Assembly: GCF_035581345.1 (NCBI RefSeq)
Contig: NZ_CP141608.1
Location: forward strand, 5,879,016-5,943,015
Source: Pseudomonas sp. JQ170C
Lineage (GTDB): Bacteria; Pseudomonadota; Gammaproteobacteria; Pseudomonadales; Pseudomonadaceae
Length of the DNA stretch: 64,000 bases
Direction of reading: 5' to 3'
Part shown: piece after piece, positions 8,399 to 16,855 of the stretch
Numbering within the stretch: position 1 is the first letter of the stretch
How the letters are laid out: every line of letters begins with the position of its first letter
The notes under the pieces: model-generated
Databases searched by the model: none
Seen by the model: the letters and a program-made list of their open reading frames with translations, nothing else
What the model was told of the DNA's origin: nothing
Program-made: the position numbers and the translations under genes

Positions 8399-8413
8399 TG
8401 TAGTTATACTACA
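8399..8413. promoter_or_regulatory. Perfect palindrome, candidate HexR-type operator
   Basis: TGTAGTTATACTACA is a perfect 15-bp palindrome (TGTAGT-TAT-ACTACA) between the divergent regulator and zwf starts. It fits the HexR consensus reported as TTGT-N7/8-ACAA or TGTAAT-N3-ATTACA, allowing for small changes. It sits about 46 bp before the zwf start, where it could overlap the promoter. Confidence 0.7.
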
Positions 8414-8458
8414 TGACCGGCGACCCGCCCAGCTAAACGAACTAGGAGAGTGGTGGTA

Positions 8459-9901
8459 TTGACTATCCCTTGCGACATTTTGGTGTTCGGCGGCACCGGT
8501 GATCTGGCCCTGCACAAACTGCTTCCGGCGCTCTATCACCTGTATCGCGAGGGGCGCCTGCACAACGCCGTACGCATCATTGCCCTGGCCCGGCGCGCGC
8601 TGCCACGCAAAGAATTTCTCAAGCTCACCGAACGCCGCTGCCGGGCCCAGATCGCGCCCAACGACTTCGACGAAGATGTCTGGGCGCGTTTTTGTGCACG
8701 CCTGGACTATTTCTCCATGGACGCTTCGCAGAGCGCCGACTTCGGTCGCCTGGCGCGTTTTCTTGGTGAGCCGGGCGGCCTGACCCGCATCTACTACCTG
8801 GCCACCGCACCGAACCTGTTCGTGCCTATTGCCAACCACCTGAAGGTGGCCGGGCTCGCCGACAGCGAAGCACGCATCGTGCTGGAAAAGCCCATCGGCC
8901 ACTCGCTGGAGTCGGCCACGGCGATCAACCAGGCGATCGGCGAGGTATTCGACGAATCCCAGGTGTTTCGGATCGACCACTACCTGGGCAAGGAAACCGT
9001 GCAGAACCTCATGGCCCTGCGCTTTGCCAACGCCCTGCTTGAGCCGGTGTGGCGCAACAACCAGGTCGATCATGTGCAGATCAGCGTCTGTGAAACCCTG
9101 GGGGTGGAGAACCGCGGTGCCTACTACGACCGCGCCGGCGCCACCCGTGACATGCTGCAGAACCACTTGCTGCAGCTGCTCTGCCTGGTGGCGATGGAGC
9201 CGCCCGCGCAGTTTGAAGCCGAAGCAGTACGCGATGAAAAGGTAAAGATCCTCAAGGCCCTCAAGCCCATCTGCGGTCAGGATGTGCAAGACAAGACCGT
9301 GCGCGGTCAGTACAGCGTCGGCAAGATCGGCGGGCAGGAAGTGCCCGCTTATTACTTCGAGAAAGATGTCGACAACGACAGCGATACCGAGACCTTCGTC
9401 GCCGTTGAGGCGCATATCGACAACTGGCGCTGGGCCGGTGTGCCCTTCTACCTGCGCACGGGCAAGCGCCTGGCCAAACGTTCTTCACAAATCGTCATCC
9501 AGTTCAAGCCGGTGCCCCATCGCCTGTTCGAGGGCGATCAGGCCAATCAGTTGCTGATCCAACTGCAACCGGACGAGCGCATCAGCCTGCAGATGATGAC
9601 CAAGAGCCCCGGCAAAGGCATGCGTCTGGAGCCGGTGGAGCTGAACCTCAACCTCGCCCAGGTGTTCGGCCAGACCCGCCGCTGGGAGGCCTACGAACGG
9701 CTGCTACTCGATGTGCTCGATGGTGACTCGACCCTGTTCATGCGCCGCGACGAAGTCGAGGCCGCCTGGGCCTGGATCGACCCGATTCTCATCGGCTGGC
9801 AGGAACACTTCCAGGCCCCGCGGCCTTATCACGCGGGCTCCAACGGCCCGGACCAGGCTCACAGCCTGCTGGCCCACCAGGGGCGCGCCTGGCACCTCTA
9901 G
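8459..9901 (+). CDS. zwf: Glucose-6-phosphate 1-dehydrogenase
   Basis: This 480-residue enzyme oxidises glucose 6-phosphate to 6-phosphogluconolactone, feeding the Entner-Doudoroff and pentose phosphate pathways. Visible motifs are the Rossmann GGTGDLALHKLLPAL near residue 12, EKPIGHSL near 140 and the catalytic FRIDHYLGKETVQNL near 170. AGGAG at 8444-8448 suits TTG 8459, which gives the N-terminus MTIPCDILVFGGTGDLA; GTG codons at 8450 and 8453 are too close to it. The gene ends by sharing the palindrome CTAG with the stop of the convergent GGDEF/EAL gene. KT2440 has several zwf copies, and this one corresponds to the copy near uvrD. Confidence 0.93.
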   Translation: MTIPCDILVFGGTGDLALHKLLPALYHLYREGRLHNAVRIIALARRALPRKEFLKLTERRCRAQIAPNDFDEDVWARFCARLDYFSMDASQSADFGRLARFLGEPGGLTRIYYLATAPNLFVPIANHLKVAGLADSEARIVLEKPIGHSLESATAINQAIGEVFDESQVFRIDHYLGKETVQNLMALRFANALLEPVWRNNQVDHVQISVCETLGVENRGAYYDRAGATRDMLQNHLLQLLCLVAMEPPAQFEAEAVRDEKVKILKALKPICGQDVQDKTVRGQYSVGKIGGQEVPAYYFEKDVDNDSDTETFVAVEAHIDNWRWAGVPFYLRTGKRLAKRSSQIVIQFKPVPHRLFEGDQANQLLIQLQPDERISLQMMTKSPGKGMRLEPVELNLNLAQVFGQTRRWEAYERLLLDVLDGDSTLFMRRDEVEAAWAWIDPILIGWQEHFQAPRPYHAGSNGPDQAHSLLAHQGRAWHL

Positions 9902-12768
9902 AAGCGGTACGGGCTGGCCAGCAAGCCAGCCAGTTCCGCCGCGGGTACAGGCCGGCTGATCAGGTAGCCTTGCACTTCGTTGCAGCCCTGCTTGCGCAGG
10001 AATTCCAGCTGCTCGCGGGTTTCGACCCCTTCCGCGACCACCTTCAGGTCCAGGCTCTGGGCCATGACAATGATCGCTCGGGTGATGGCAGCGTCTTCGC
10101 TGCCTTCGCTCAAGCCACGGATAAAGGCCTGGTCGATCTTCACGTAGTCCACCGGAAAGCGCTTGAGGTAGCTGAGCGATGAGTAGCCGGTACCGAAATC
10201 ATCAATAGCCAGCTTTACCCCCAGTTCATGCAACTGACCGAAGGTGGCGATGATGTGCTCGACACTGTCGAGCAACTGGCTCTCGGTCAGCTCCAGCTCC
10301 AGCAAGTGAGGCGCCAGCCCGCTTTCATCCAGCACCTGACGCACCAGGCTGACCAGCTTGCCCTGGCGCAATTGATAGACAGACAGATTGACCGATACCC
10401 GGATCGGCTCCAGCCCCTGACGCTGCCACTCACACGCCTGCCAACACGCCTGGCGCAGGACGAACTCGCCCATCGGCGCGATCAACCCGGTCTCTTCGGC
10501 AAGGCCAATGAAATCACTCGGTGGCACCATGCCCCACTGCGGATGCTGCCAGCGCACCAAGGCTTCAGCGGCAAGCAGGCGCCCGGTGGCCAGGCACAGT
10601 TTCGGCTGGTAGTAGACCTGCAACTGACGCTCTTCAATGGCCTTGCGCAGGTGGTTTTCCAGCTGCAGCCGCTGCAGCGTGCTGGCCTGCAGGCTTTCGG
10701 TGTAGAACTGGAAGTTGTCGCCCCCCAGGTGCTTGGCATGCTGCATGGCCATGTTGGCCTGGGTGACCAGGGCCGATACATCACAGCTGGCATCGGACTG
10801 CAGGCTGATGCCCACCGATGCACTGATCACCAGTTCATGGCCCTCGACCCGCAGGGGCACGCGCAGCTTTTCAAGCAGCCGGGTTGTAACCCGCACCAGG
10901 CTCGACAAGTTCGAGTAACCATCAAACAGCACGCAGAACTCATCGCCGGACAACCGTGCCACGGTATCGGCCTCGGGCATGGCGTTGCCGATTCGCCGGG
11001 CCATTTGCTTGAGCAAGTGATCGGCCATCTCATGACCCAGGCTGTCGTTGAGCAGCTTGAAGCGGTCCAGGTCGATATGCAGCAAGGCAAGGCCCCGCCC
11101 ACTCAAACGCACGCGCTGCCCGGCCTCATGCAGGCGCAGGCGAAACAGCGCGCGGTTGGCCAGCCCGGTCAGTTCGTCGTAGTGGGCCAGGTAGCGCAAG
11201 CGCTCTTCGGACTCGCGCCGGGCTGAAAGGTCCGTAAAGAAGCCAACAATGCTGCTCAGGTTGCCCCGGGCATCGCGCACGCCGTTGAGTTGCAGCCATT
11301 GGGGATACAGCTCGCCATGCTTGCGCGCCTCGACCAACTCACCCTGCCAACTGCCCTGTTGCTCCAGGGCCTGCTCGATCGCTTGATGATGACGCCAGGC
11401 ATCCCGGCTGCAGGGCAATTCCAGCAGCTTGCCCCCCAGCAATTCCTCTCGCATATAGCCTGTGACCCGGCAGAATGCCTGGTTGACCGCCAGGAGGCAG
11501 TAGTCCGGGTCGAGAATCACAATGCCTTCGCTGGCAGCTTCAAACACCGTGGCCGCCAACCGCTGCTGTTCCTGCTGGCCCTTGCGCTCACTGATGTCCC
11601 GGCGCGTCCCCAGCATACGCAGCACCCGGCCGTTGGCAGCGCGCTCTACCGCGCGCCCGCGATCCTCGATCCAGCACCAGTGCCCCCGGCTGTGGCGCAC
11701 CCGATACTCGATGCGGTAGCCCTCGGTGCGTCCCTTCAAGTGCTCGACCAAGGTGCGCTTGAGCAACGGCACATCGTCCGGATGAAGACGTGGCCGCAGG
11801 TGCGCACGCATTTCCCGAACCCCTTGGGGGTCGATACCGAACAGTTCATACAGCTGGGTATGGTGGATTTCGTCGGATTCCAGGTTCCAGTCCCACAGCC
11901 CCAGCTCGCTGGCTTCCAGGGCCAGCGCCAGACGCTCCTCGCTCTTGGCCAGGGCATGATTGGCCTGGTCCAGCTCCTCGCTGCGCTGGGCCACCCGCGT
12001 TTCCAACCCGGCCTGGGCCTCGCGCAATTGCTCCTCGACCAGGCGCCGTTGCTGCACCTCTGCCACCAGCGCCTGGTTGAGCCGCTCGCTGCGCGTCTGG
12101 GCTGCTTGCAGGTGCTCGATCAGCGCCTGGTTCTGGAAGCGTCGCAACAGGCCGTCTTCAATCAGGCGGTTGACCTGCCAGGCCACCACCAGCAAGGCGC
12201 CCAACAGAATCAGCCCAAGCCAGCCCCAGCCATGCTGGTGTTCATCTCCATTCCAGAACAGAAAGGCGATGGGCGGTAGCAGGCACGGCAAGGTGAAACT
12301 GAGAAAGGCCGGCAAACTGACGGCATAGGCAATGCTGGCGGACAGTGTCGCCGCCCCCAATAAGCCGAACACCCAGGCTTGCTGCACGAAGTTGTCCACA
12401 GGCACCAGGGCGATCGCTGCGCTGGCCAGGGTCAGGCCACTGAAGGCCGAACCCAGCAGAAACATTCGCCGCCAACTCGGCTGGGCCTGGCGATCCGGCA
12501 TGGCCGAATCGAACGCGGCCACCTGAATAACCCTCAGGGCCACCAGCGCCATCAGCCACACCACCCAGACGCTGACCAGCAGGTAGCGCGCCGGGCTCCA
12601 GAGCAACCAGGCGCAGACCAGACCATTGAGCAGCATGAACAAGGTGGGCAGCAGCGAGCCTTGATAGAGCAGCCGGGTGCGCTCTACCGCCAGTTGGGTA
12701 GCGAAGTGTTTGCGGATACTCCCACGTGTCTGCAAAGGCACGCCGCCGGAGTCGGAACCGGATGTCAT
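9898..12768 (-). CDS. Membrane-bound PAS-PAS-GGDEF-EAL cyclic-di-GMP protein
   Basis: This 956-residue protein has about six N-terminal membrane segments (residues 35-205), a coiled-coil stretch (about 215-295), two PAS domains (about 300-410 and 420-540), a GGDEF domain (about 550-700) and an EAL domain (about 715-956). The GGDEF signature reads ARLSGDEFCVLF, with Ser at the first position, which is often tolerated. The EAL motif AAEALVRWQHPQWG and later DDFGTGYSSL, KIDQAFIR and AEGVET are intact, so phosphodiesterase activity is likely; whether the cyclase is active is open. ATG 12768 is chosen over 12858 because family proteins begin near the first membrane segment. Confidence 0.88.
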   Translation of the reverse strand: MTSGSDSGGVPLQTRGSIRKHFATQLAVERTRLLYQGSLLPTLFMLLNGLVCAWLLWSPARYLLVSVWVVWLMALVALRVIQVAAFDSAMPDRQAQPSWRRMFLLGSAFSGLTLASAAIALVPVDNFVQQAWVFGLLGAATLSASIAYAVSLPAFLSFTLPCLLPPIAFLFWNGDEHQHGWGWLGLILLGALLVVAWQVNRLIEDGLLRRFQNQALIEHLQAAQTRSERLNQALVAEVQQRRLVEEQLREAQAGLETRVAQRSEELDQANHALAKSEERLALALEASELGLWDWNLESDEIHHTQLYELFGIDPQGVREMRAHLRPRLHPDDVPLLKRTLVEHLKGRTEGYRIEYRVRHSRGHWCWIEDRGRAVERAANGRVLRMLGTRRDISERKGQQEQQRLAATVFEAASEGIVILDPDYCLLAVNQAFCRVTGYMREELLGGKLLELPCSRDAWRHHQAIEQALEQQGSWQGELVEARKHGELYPQWLQLNGVRDARGNLSSIVGFFTDLSARRESEERLRYLAHYDELTGLANRALFRLRLHEAGQRVRLSGRGLALLHIDLDRFKLLNDSLGHEMADHLLKQMARRIGNAMPEADTVARLSGDEFCVLFDGYSNLSSLVRVTTRLLEKLRVPLRVEGHELVISASVGISLQSDASCDVSALVTQANMAMQHAKHLGGDNFQFYTESLQASTLQRLQLENHLRKAIEERQLQVYYQPKLCLATGRLLAAEALVRWQHPQWGMVPPSDFIGLAEETGLIAPMGEFVLRQACWQACEWQRQGLEPIRVSVNLSVYQLRQGKLVSLVRQVLDESGLAPHLLELELTESQLLDSVEHIIATFGQLHELGVKLAIDDFGTGYSSLSYLKRFPVDYVKIDQAFIRGLSEGSEDAAITRAIIVMAQSLDLKVVAEGVETREQLEFLRKQGCNEVQGYLISRPVPAAELAGLLASPYRF

Positions 12769-12990
12769 AGGCAGTGTTCTTGTAATGGTTAGCCCTAAAC
12801 GTGCACGGAGCATACACAAGCAAGGGCCCCCGCCAAACTGCTCTGCGTCATTATTCATCTGCTCGATTTTCCGACGAAAGCGCTCAAGCGCGCAGACCTT
12901 GGGCTGCAGCCGATGACCGGGCAGTCGTCAGGGCAAAGTTTTTCTACTGTATATTTGCCCAAGGGTTGCCCGCGCCCCTAAAATGCCCGG

Positions 12991-15174
12991 ATGCGCGATG
13001 ATCTCTCTCTCCTGTTGAACTCCCTCAACGACGCCCAACGCCAGGCCGTAGCCGCCCCTGTTGGTCGTCAGTTGGTCCTGGCCGGTGCCGGCTCCGGCAA
13101 GACCCGTGTGCTGGTGCACCGCATCGCCTGGTTGATCCAGGTCGAGCAGGCCTCGCCGCACTCGATCCTGTCGGTGACCTTCACCAACAAGGCCGCTGCC
13201 GAGATGCGCCAGCGCATCGAGCAATTGATGGGCATCAATCCGGCCGGCATGTGGGTAGGCACTTTCCACGGCCTGGCGCACCGCCTGCTGCGAGCGCACT
13301 GGCAAGAGGCCGGGCTGAACCAGAACTTCCAGATCCTCGACAGCGACGACCAGCAGCGCCTGGTCAAGCGCGTGATCCGCGAGCTGGGCCTTGATGAACA
13401 ACGCTGGCCCGCACGCCAGGCTCAGTGGTTCATCAACGGCCAGAAAGACGAAGGCCTGCGCCCGCAACATATCCAGGCCAGTGGCGACCTGTTCCTGGGC
13501 ACCATGCGCAGCATCTATGAAGCCTATGAAGCCGCCTGCCAGCGGGCGGGCGTCATCGACTTCTCCGAGCTGCTGCTGCGCGCCCTGGACCTGTGGCGTG
13601 ACCACCCGGGCCTGCTGGAGCACTACCAGCGGCGCTTCCGCCACATTCTGGTGGACGAGTTCCAGGACACCAACGCCGTGCAGTACGCCTGGTTGCGTCT
13701 GCTGGCAAAGGGCGGCGACAGCCTGATGGTCGTCGGCGACGACGATCAGTCCATCTACGGCTGGCGTGGCGCCAAGATCGAGAACATCCACCAGTACACG
13801 GCCGACTTCCCCGACGCCGAGCTCATTCGCCTGGAACAGAACTACCGCTCCACCGCCGGCATCCTCAAGGCGGCCAACGCCCTCATCGCCAACAACAGCG
13901 GTCGCCTGGGCAAAGAGCTGTGGACCGACGGCGGCGATGGCGAACCCTTGAGCCTGTACGCCGCCTTCAACGAACACGATGAAGCGCGCTACGTGGTCGA
14001 GACCATCGAGAGCGTGCTCAAGACCGGCCTGGCCCGCAGCGACATTGCCATCCTCTACCGCTCCAACGCCCAGTCGCGCGTGCTTGAAGAAGCCCTGCTG
14101 CGCGAGCGCATTCCTTACCGCATCTATGGTGGCCAGCGCTTCTTTGAACGCGCCGAAATCAAGAACGCCATGGCTTACCTGCGCCTGCTCGAAGGCCGTG
14201 GTAACGATGCGGCGCTTGAGCGGGTGATCAACGTACCGCCACGAGGCATCGGCGAGAAAACCGTCGAAGCGATCCGCGACCACGCACGCCACGCACAAGT
14301 GTCGATGTGGGAGTCGATGAGCCTGCTGATCGCCAACAAGGGGCTCAAGGGCCGTGCCGCCAGCGCCCTGGCTGCGTTCATCGAGCTGATCGAGAACCTC
14401 ACCGCCAAGGTCATGGAGATGCCGTTGCACCTGATGACCCAGACCGTCATCGAGCAATCCGGGCTGATCATCTATCACCAGGAAGAAAAAGGTGAAAAGG
14501 GCCAGGCACGGGTAGAAAACCTTGAGGAACTGGTCAGCGCTGCGCGCAACTTTGAAAACAGCGAAGAAGACGCCGAACTCTCGCCATTGGCGGCCTTCCT
14601 CGGCCACGCTTCGCTGGAAGCCGGCGATGCCCAGGCTGACGAGCATGAAGACAGCATTCAGCTGATGACCCTGCACAGCGCCAAGGGCCTGGAATTCCCC
14701 CATGTGTTCCTGGTGGGCATGGAAGAAGGCCTGTTCCCGCACAAGATGAGCCTGGAAGAGCCTGGCCGCCTGGAAGAAGAGCGCCGCCTGGCCTATGTCG
14801 GCATCACCCGGGCCATGCAGCAGCTGGTGATGACCTACGCCGAAACCCGTCGCCTGTATGGCAGTGAAACCTACAACAAGGTGTCGCGATTCGTTCGTGA
14901 GATTCCAGCGGGCCTGATCCAGGAAGTGCGCCTGTCCAACAGTGTCAGCCGCCCGTTCGGCGCAGCGCAGAAAACCAACACCAGCAGCCTGTTCGCCAAC
15001 GCGAACATTCCGCAAACCGCCTTCAACCTTGGCCAGCGTGTGCAGCATGCAGTGTTTGGCGAGGGCGTAATCCTCAACTTCGAGGGTTCCGGCGCCCAGG
15101 CCAGGGTCCAGGTCAACTTTGCCGAAGGCAGCAAGTGGCTGATGCTCGGCTACGCCAAGCTGGAAGCACTGTAG
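12991..15174 (+). CDS. uvrD: DNA helicase II, UvrD
   Basis: This 727-residue superfamily 1A helicase acts in nucleotide excision and mismatch repair. Motifs appear in order: Walker A LVLAGAGSGKTRVLVHRI near residue 28, Ia SVTFTNKAAAEM, motif II LVDEFQDTNAVQY near 220, motif III VVGDDDQSIYGWRGA, motif IV EQNYRSTAGIL near 285, and motifs V/VI QLMTLHSAKGLEFPHVFLVG and RLAYVGITRA near 550-610. The C-terminal tail ends in a Tudor-like segment (GEGVILNFEGSG). The length matches Pseudomonas UvrD. The ribosome site is weak. The stop codon TAG lies inside a REP element. Confidence 0.96.
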   Translation: MRDDLSLLLNSLNDAQRQAVAAPVGRQLVLAGAGSGKTRVLVHRIAWLIQVEQASPHSILSVTFTNKAAAEMRQRIEQLMGINPAGMWVGTFHGLAHRLLRAHWQEAGLNQNFQILDSDDQQRLVKRVIRELGLDEQRWPARQAQWFINGQKDEGLRPQHIQASGDLFLGTMRSIYEAYEAACQRAGVIDFSELLLRALDLWRDHPGLLEHYQRRFRHILVDEFQDTNAVQYAWLRLLAKGGDSLMVVGDDDQSIYGWRGAKIENIHQYTADFPDAELIRLEQNYRSTAGILKAANALIANNSGRLGKELWTDGGDGEPLSLYAAFNEHDEARYVVETIESVLKTGLARSDIAILYRSNAQSRVLEEALLRERIPYRIYGGQRFFERAEIKNAMAYLRLLEGRGNDAALERVINVPPRGIGEKTVEAIRDHARHAQVSMWESMSLLIANKGLKGRAASALAAFIELIENLTAKVMEMPLHLMTQTVIEQSGLIIYHQEEKGEKGQARVENLEELVSAARNFENSEEDAELSPLAAFLGHASLEAGDAQADEHEDSIQLMTLHSAKGLEFPHVFLVGMEEGLFPHKMSLEEPGRLEEERRLAYVGITRAMQQLVMTYAETRRLYGSETYNKVSRFVREIPAGLIQEVRLSNSVSRPFGAAQKTNTSSLFANANIPQTAFNLGQRVQHAVFGEGVILNFEGSGAQARVQVNFAEGSKWLMLGYAKLEAL

Positions 15175-15240
15175 GCGCCGGCTTGTCCCGCGATGCGTAG
15201 GGTCAGTCCCAAGGCATCGTGGGGCAAGCGCGCTTCTACA
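15171..15240. repeat. REP element pair after uvrD
   Basis: GTAGGCGCCGGCTTGTCCCG at 15171 and the inverse GTGGGGCAAGCGCGCTTCTAC ending near 15238 form a facing REP pair. The first arm begins within the uvrD stop codon (TAG 15172-15174), so the element supplies the gene's end. Confidence 0.8.
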
Positions 15241-15337
15241 GTCAGGCAAAAGCTAGAAACATTATGGCGCTGGTCATGTGTCCTACAACCTGTGCACCAT
15301 GACGCGCGTGCAATCCACAAAACGGGAATACCCATCT

Positions 15338-16192
15338 ATGCAACGTTTTCTTAGCATCGCTTTGGCGCTGTGCATCGGCCTGACGATGAGCCTCGACGCC
15401 AACGCCAAGCGCTTCGGCGGCGGCAAGAGCTCGGGCGCCGCGCCAACTCACCAGACCCGCCAGGCTGCCCCGGCTACACCGGCCGCCTCGCCAACCGCTC
15501 CAGGTCGTGCACCTGCAGCCGCCAGCGGTGCTTCGCGCTGGCTCGGCCCTCTGGCCGGTATCGCCGCCGGTGGCCTGCTGGCCTCGATGTTCATGGGCGA
15601 TGGCTTTGACGGCATGCAGATCTTCGACATCCTGATCATCGCGCTGATCGCCTTCCTGGCGTTCCGCTTCATTGCCGCCCGTCGTCGCAAGCAGCAGCCA
15701 CAAATGGCCGCCGCCGGCCACGCTCCTTACGAGCGTGAAGTGCACCAGCAGCCTGCCCAGCCGTCGATCTTCGGCGGTTCGGCCGCCCCTGCCGCCGCTG
15801 CCCGTCCGGTGATCAACGCCCCGGCCTGGTTCAACGAGCAGAGCTTCCTGGCAGCCGCGCGCAACCACTTCCAGTCGCTGCAGCAGCACTGGGATGCCAA
15901 TGAAATGGACAAGATCGCCGAGTTCGTAACGCCTCAGTTGCTGCAGTTCCTCAAGCAGGAACGTGCCGAGCTGGGCGAAGGCTTCCAGTCCACCTACATC
16001 GACAATCTGGACGTGCAGCTTGAAGGCGTCGACGATCGCGCCGACAAGACCATCGCCACCCTGACCTTCAGCGGTGTGTCCAAGACCTCGCGCTTTGACC
16101 AGGGCGAAGTGTTCAGCGAAAGCTGGAACATGGAACGTGCCCAGGGCGAAAACCAGCCTTGGCTGGTCGCTGGGATCCGCCAGAACGGCTGA
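15338..16192 (+). CDS. Tim44-domain exported or membrane protein
   Basis: The 284-residue protein starts MQRFLSIALALCIGLTMSLD, a signal peptide ending at ANAKRFGGGKSSG. A Gly/Ala/Pro-rich stretch follows, then one or two membrane segments near residues 68-110 (LAGIAAGGLLASMFMGDGFD and FDILIIALIAFLAFRFIAAR), then a C-terminal Tim44/TIM44-like domain (about 165-284; WFNEQSFLAAARNHFQSLQQ). Bacterial Tim44-like proteins are membrane-associated with no firmly assigned function. An upstream ATG at 15278 would hide the signal peptide. A strong terminator follows directly. Confidence 0.85.
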   Translation: MQRFLSIALALCIGLTMSLDANAKRFGGGKSSGAAPTHQTRQAAPATPAASPTAPGRAPAAASGASRWLGPLAGIAAGGLLASMFMGDGFDGMQIFDILIIALIAFLAFRFIAARRRKQQPQMAAAGHAPYEREVHQQPAQPSIFGGSAAPAAAARPVINAPAWFNEQSFLAAARNHFQSLQQHWDANEMDKIAEFVTPQLLQFLKQERAELGEGFQSTYIDNLDVQLEGVDDRADKTIATLTFSGVSKTSRFDQGEVFSESWNMERAQGENQPWLVAGIRQNG

Positions 16193-16211
16193 TCTTGAGG
16201 CATTGCACAAA

Positions 16212-16238
16212 AAAACCCCGGGCTTGTCCCGGGGTTTT
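16212..16238 (+). terminator. Rho-independent terminator after the Tim44-domain gene
   Basis: AAAACCCCGGG (16212-16222), loop CTTGT, CCCGGGGTTTT (16228-16238), followed by GCTTTTTC. The stem is perfect and ends in U-rich sequence. Confidence 0.9.
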
Positions 16239-16304
16239 GCTTTTTCACAGCGGGCTACTAGGGTATAACGCGCAGCGTGTCGCAATAGGTTAGAGGATAG
16301 AACC

Positions 16305-16712
16305 GTGGAAGAAGTCATCGAACAGCTCCGAGAAGCCAACGAGCCAGTGCCGGTACCCCTTGAGTTGCCGGATGAAGACCAACTGGTCGAGATTGAAGAA
16401 GAGCTGTTCATCAACATCCCGTTCGTCTTCAAGGAGTACCTGCTGACGGTCAGCGATGTGGTCTATGGCAGCCTTGAGCCGGTCACTGTGACCGACCCGC
16501 AATCGCACACCTACCTGCCGGAAGTGGCGGCCAATGCCTGGGACGCCGGTGTTCCTCGTGACCTGATCCCGATCTGCCAGGATGGCGACGATTACTACTG
16601 TGTCGAGGAAGATGGCACCGTGGTGCTGTGGTCGGGTGAAGAAGAGATCGTCACCGAAGAAAGCTGGGAGTCGGTCTGGCACTGGGTGCGGGATGTCTGG
16701 CTGGAAAGCTGA
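16305..16712 (+). CDS. SMI1/KNR4 family protein
   Basis: This acidic 135-residue protein fits the SMI1/KNR4 (SUKH) fold: EVIEQLREANEP at the N-terminus, LPDEDQLVEIEEELFINIPF, FKEYLLTVSDVVYG, and a C-terminal DDYYCVEEDGTVVLWSGEEE. In bacteria many SUKH proteins are immunity proteins next to polymorphic toxins, but no toxin is visible here and this copy is probably a conserved housekeeping variant. GTG 16305 is supported by AGAGGAT upstream. Between its stop and the antiporter lie nested inverted repeats. Confidence 0.82.
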   Translation: MEEVIEQLREANEPVPVPLELPDEDQLVEIEEELFINIPFVFKEYLLTVSDVVYGSLEPVTVTDPQSHTYLPEVAANAWDAGVPRDLIPICQDGDDYYCVEEDGTVVLWSGEEEIVTEESWESVWHWVRDVWLES

Positions 16713-16761
16713 ATGAGAAATATCCTCATAAAATAATGGCTCTTGGCTATTAATGCTCGTA

Positions 16762-16838
16762 GAATCGCCACGCCTTCCTGCGCGGCGATTCGCTACCGCT
16801 CCATCCCCTCGGACATTCGAGTTGTCCCGCGCAGGAAG
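16762..16838. repeat. Overlapping inverted repeats, possible bidirectional terminator
   Basis: GAATCGCC (16762-16769) pairs with GGCGATTC (16784-16791), and CTTCCTGCGCGG (16774-16785) pairs with CCGCGCAGGAAG (16827-16838). The two stems share bases and exclude each other. The region separates two convergent genes. No U-tract follows either stem clearly. Confidence 0.6.
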
Positions 16839-16855
16839 CGTTTCCTCTTGTCACC

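Noticed and set aside
12928..15249. 773-codon minus-strand open frame opposite uvrD
   Set aside because: It is antisense to a full-length UvrD with all helicase motifs; its composition is that of a GC-rich shadow frame and it shows no recognisable domain.
16305..16712. SMI1/KNR4 protein as an immunity gene of a toxin system
   Set aside because: There is no toxin, secretion-domain or repeat gene nearby, so a stand-alone role is more likely.
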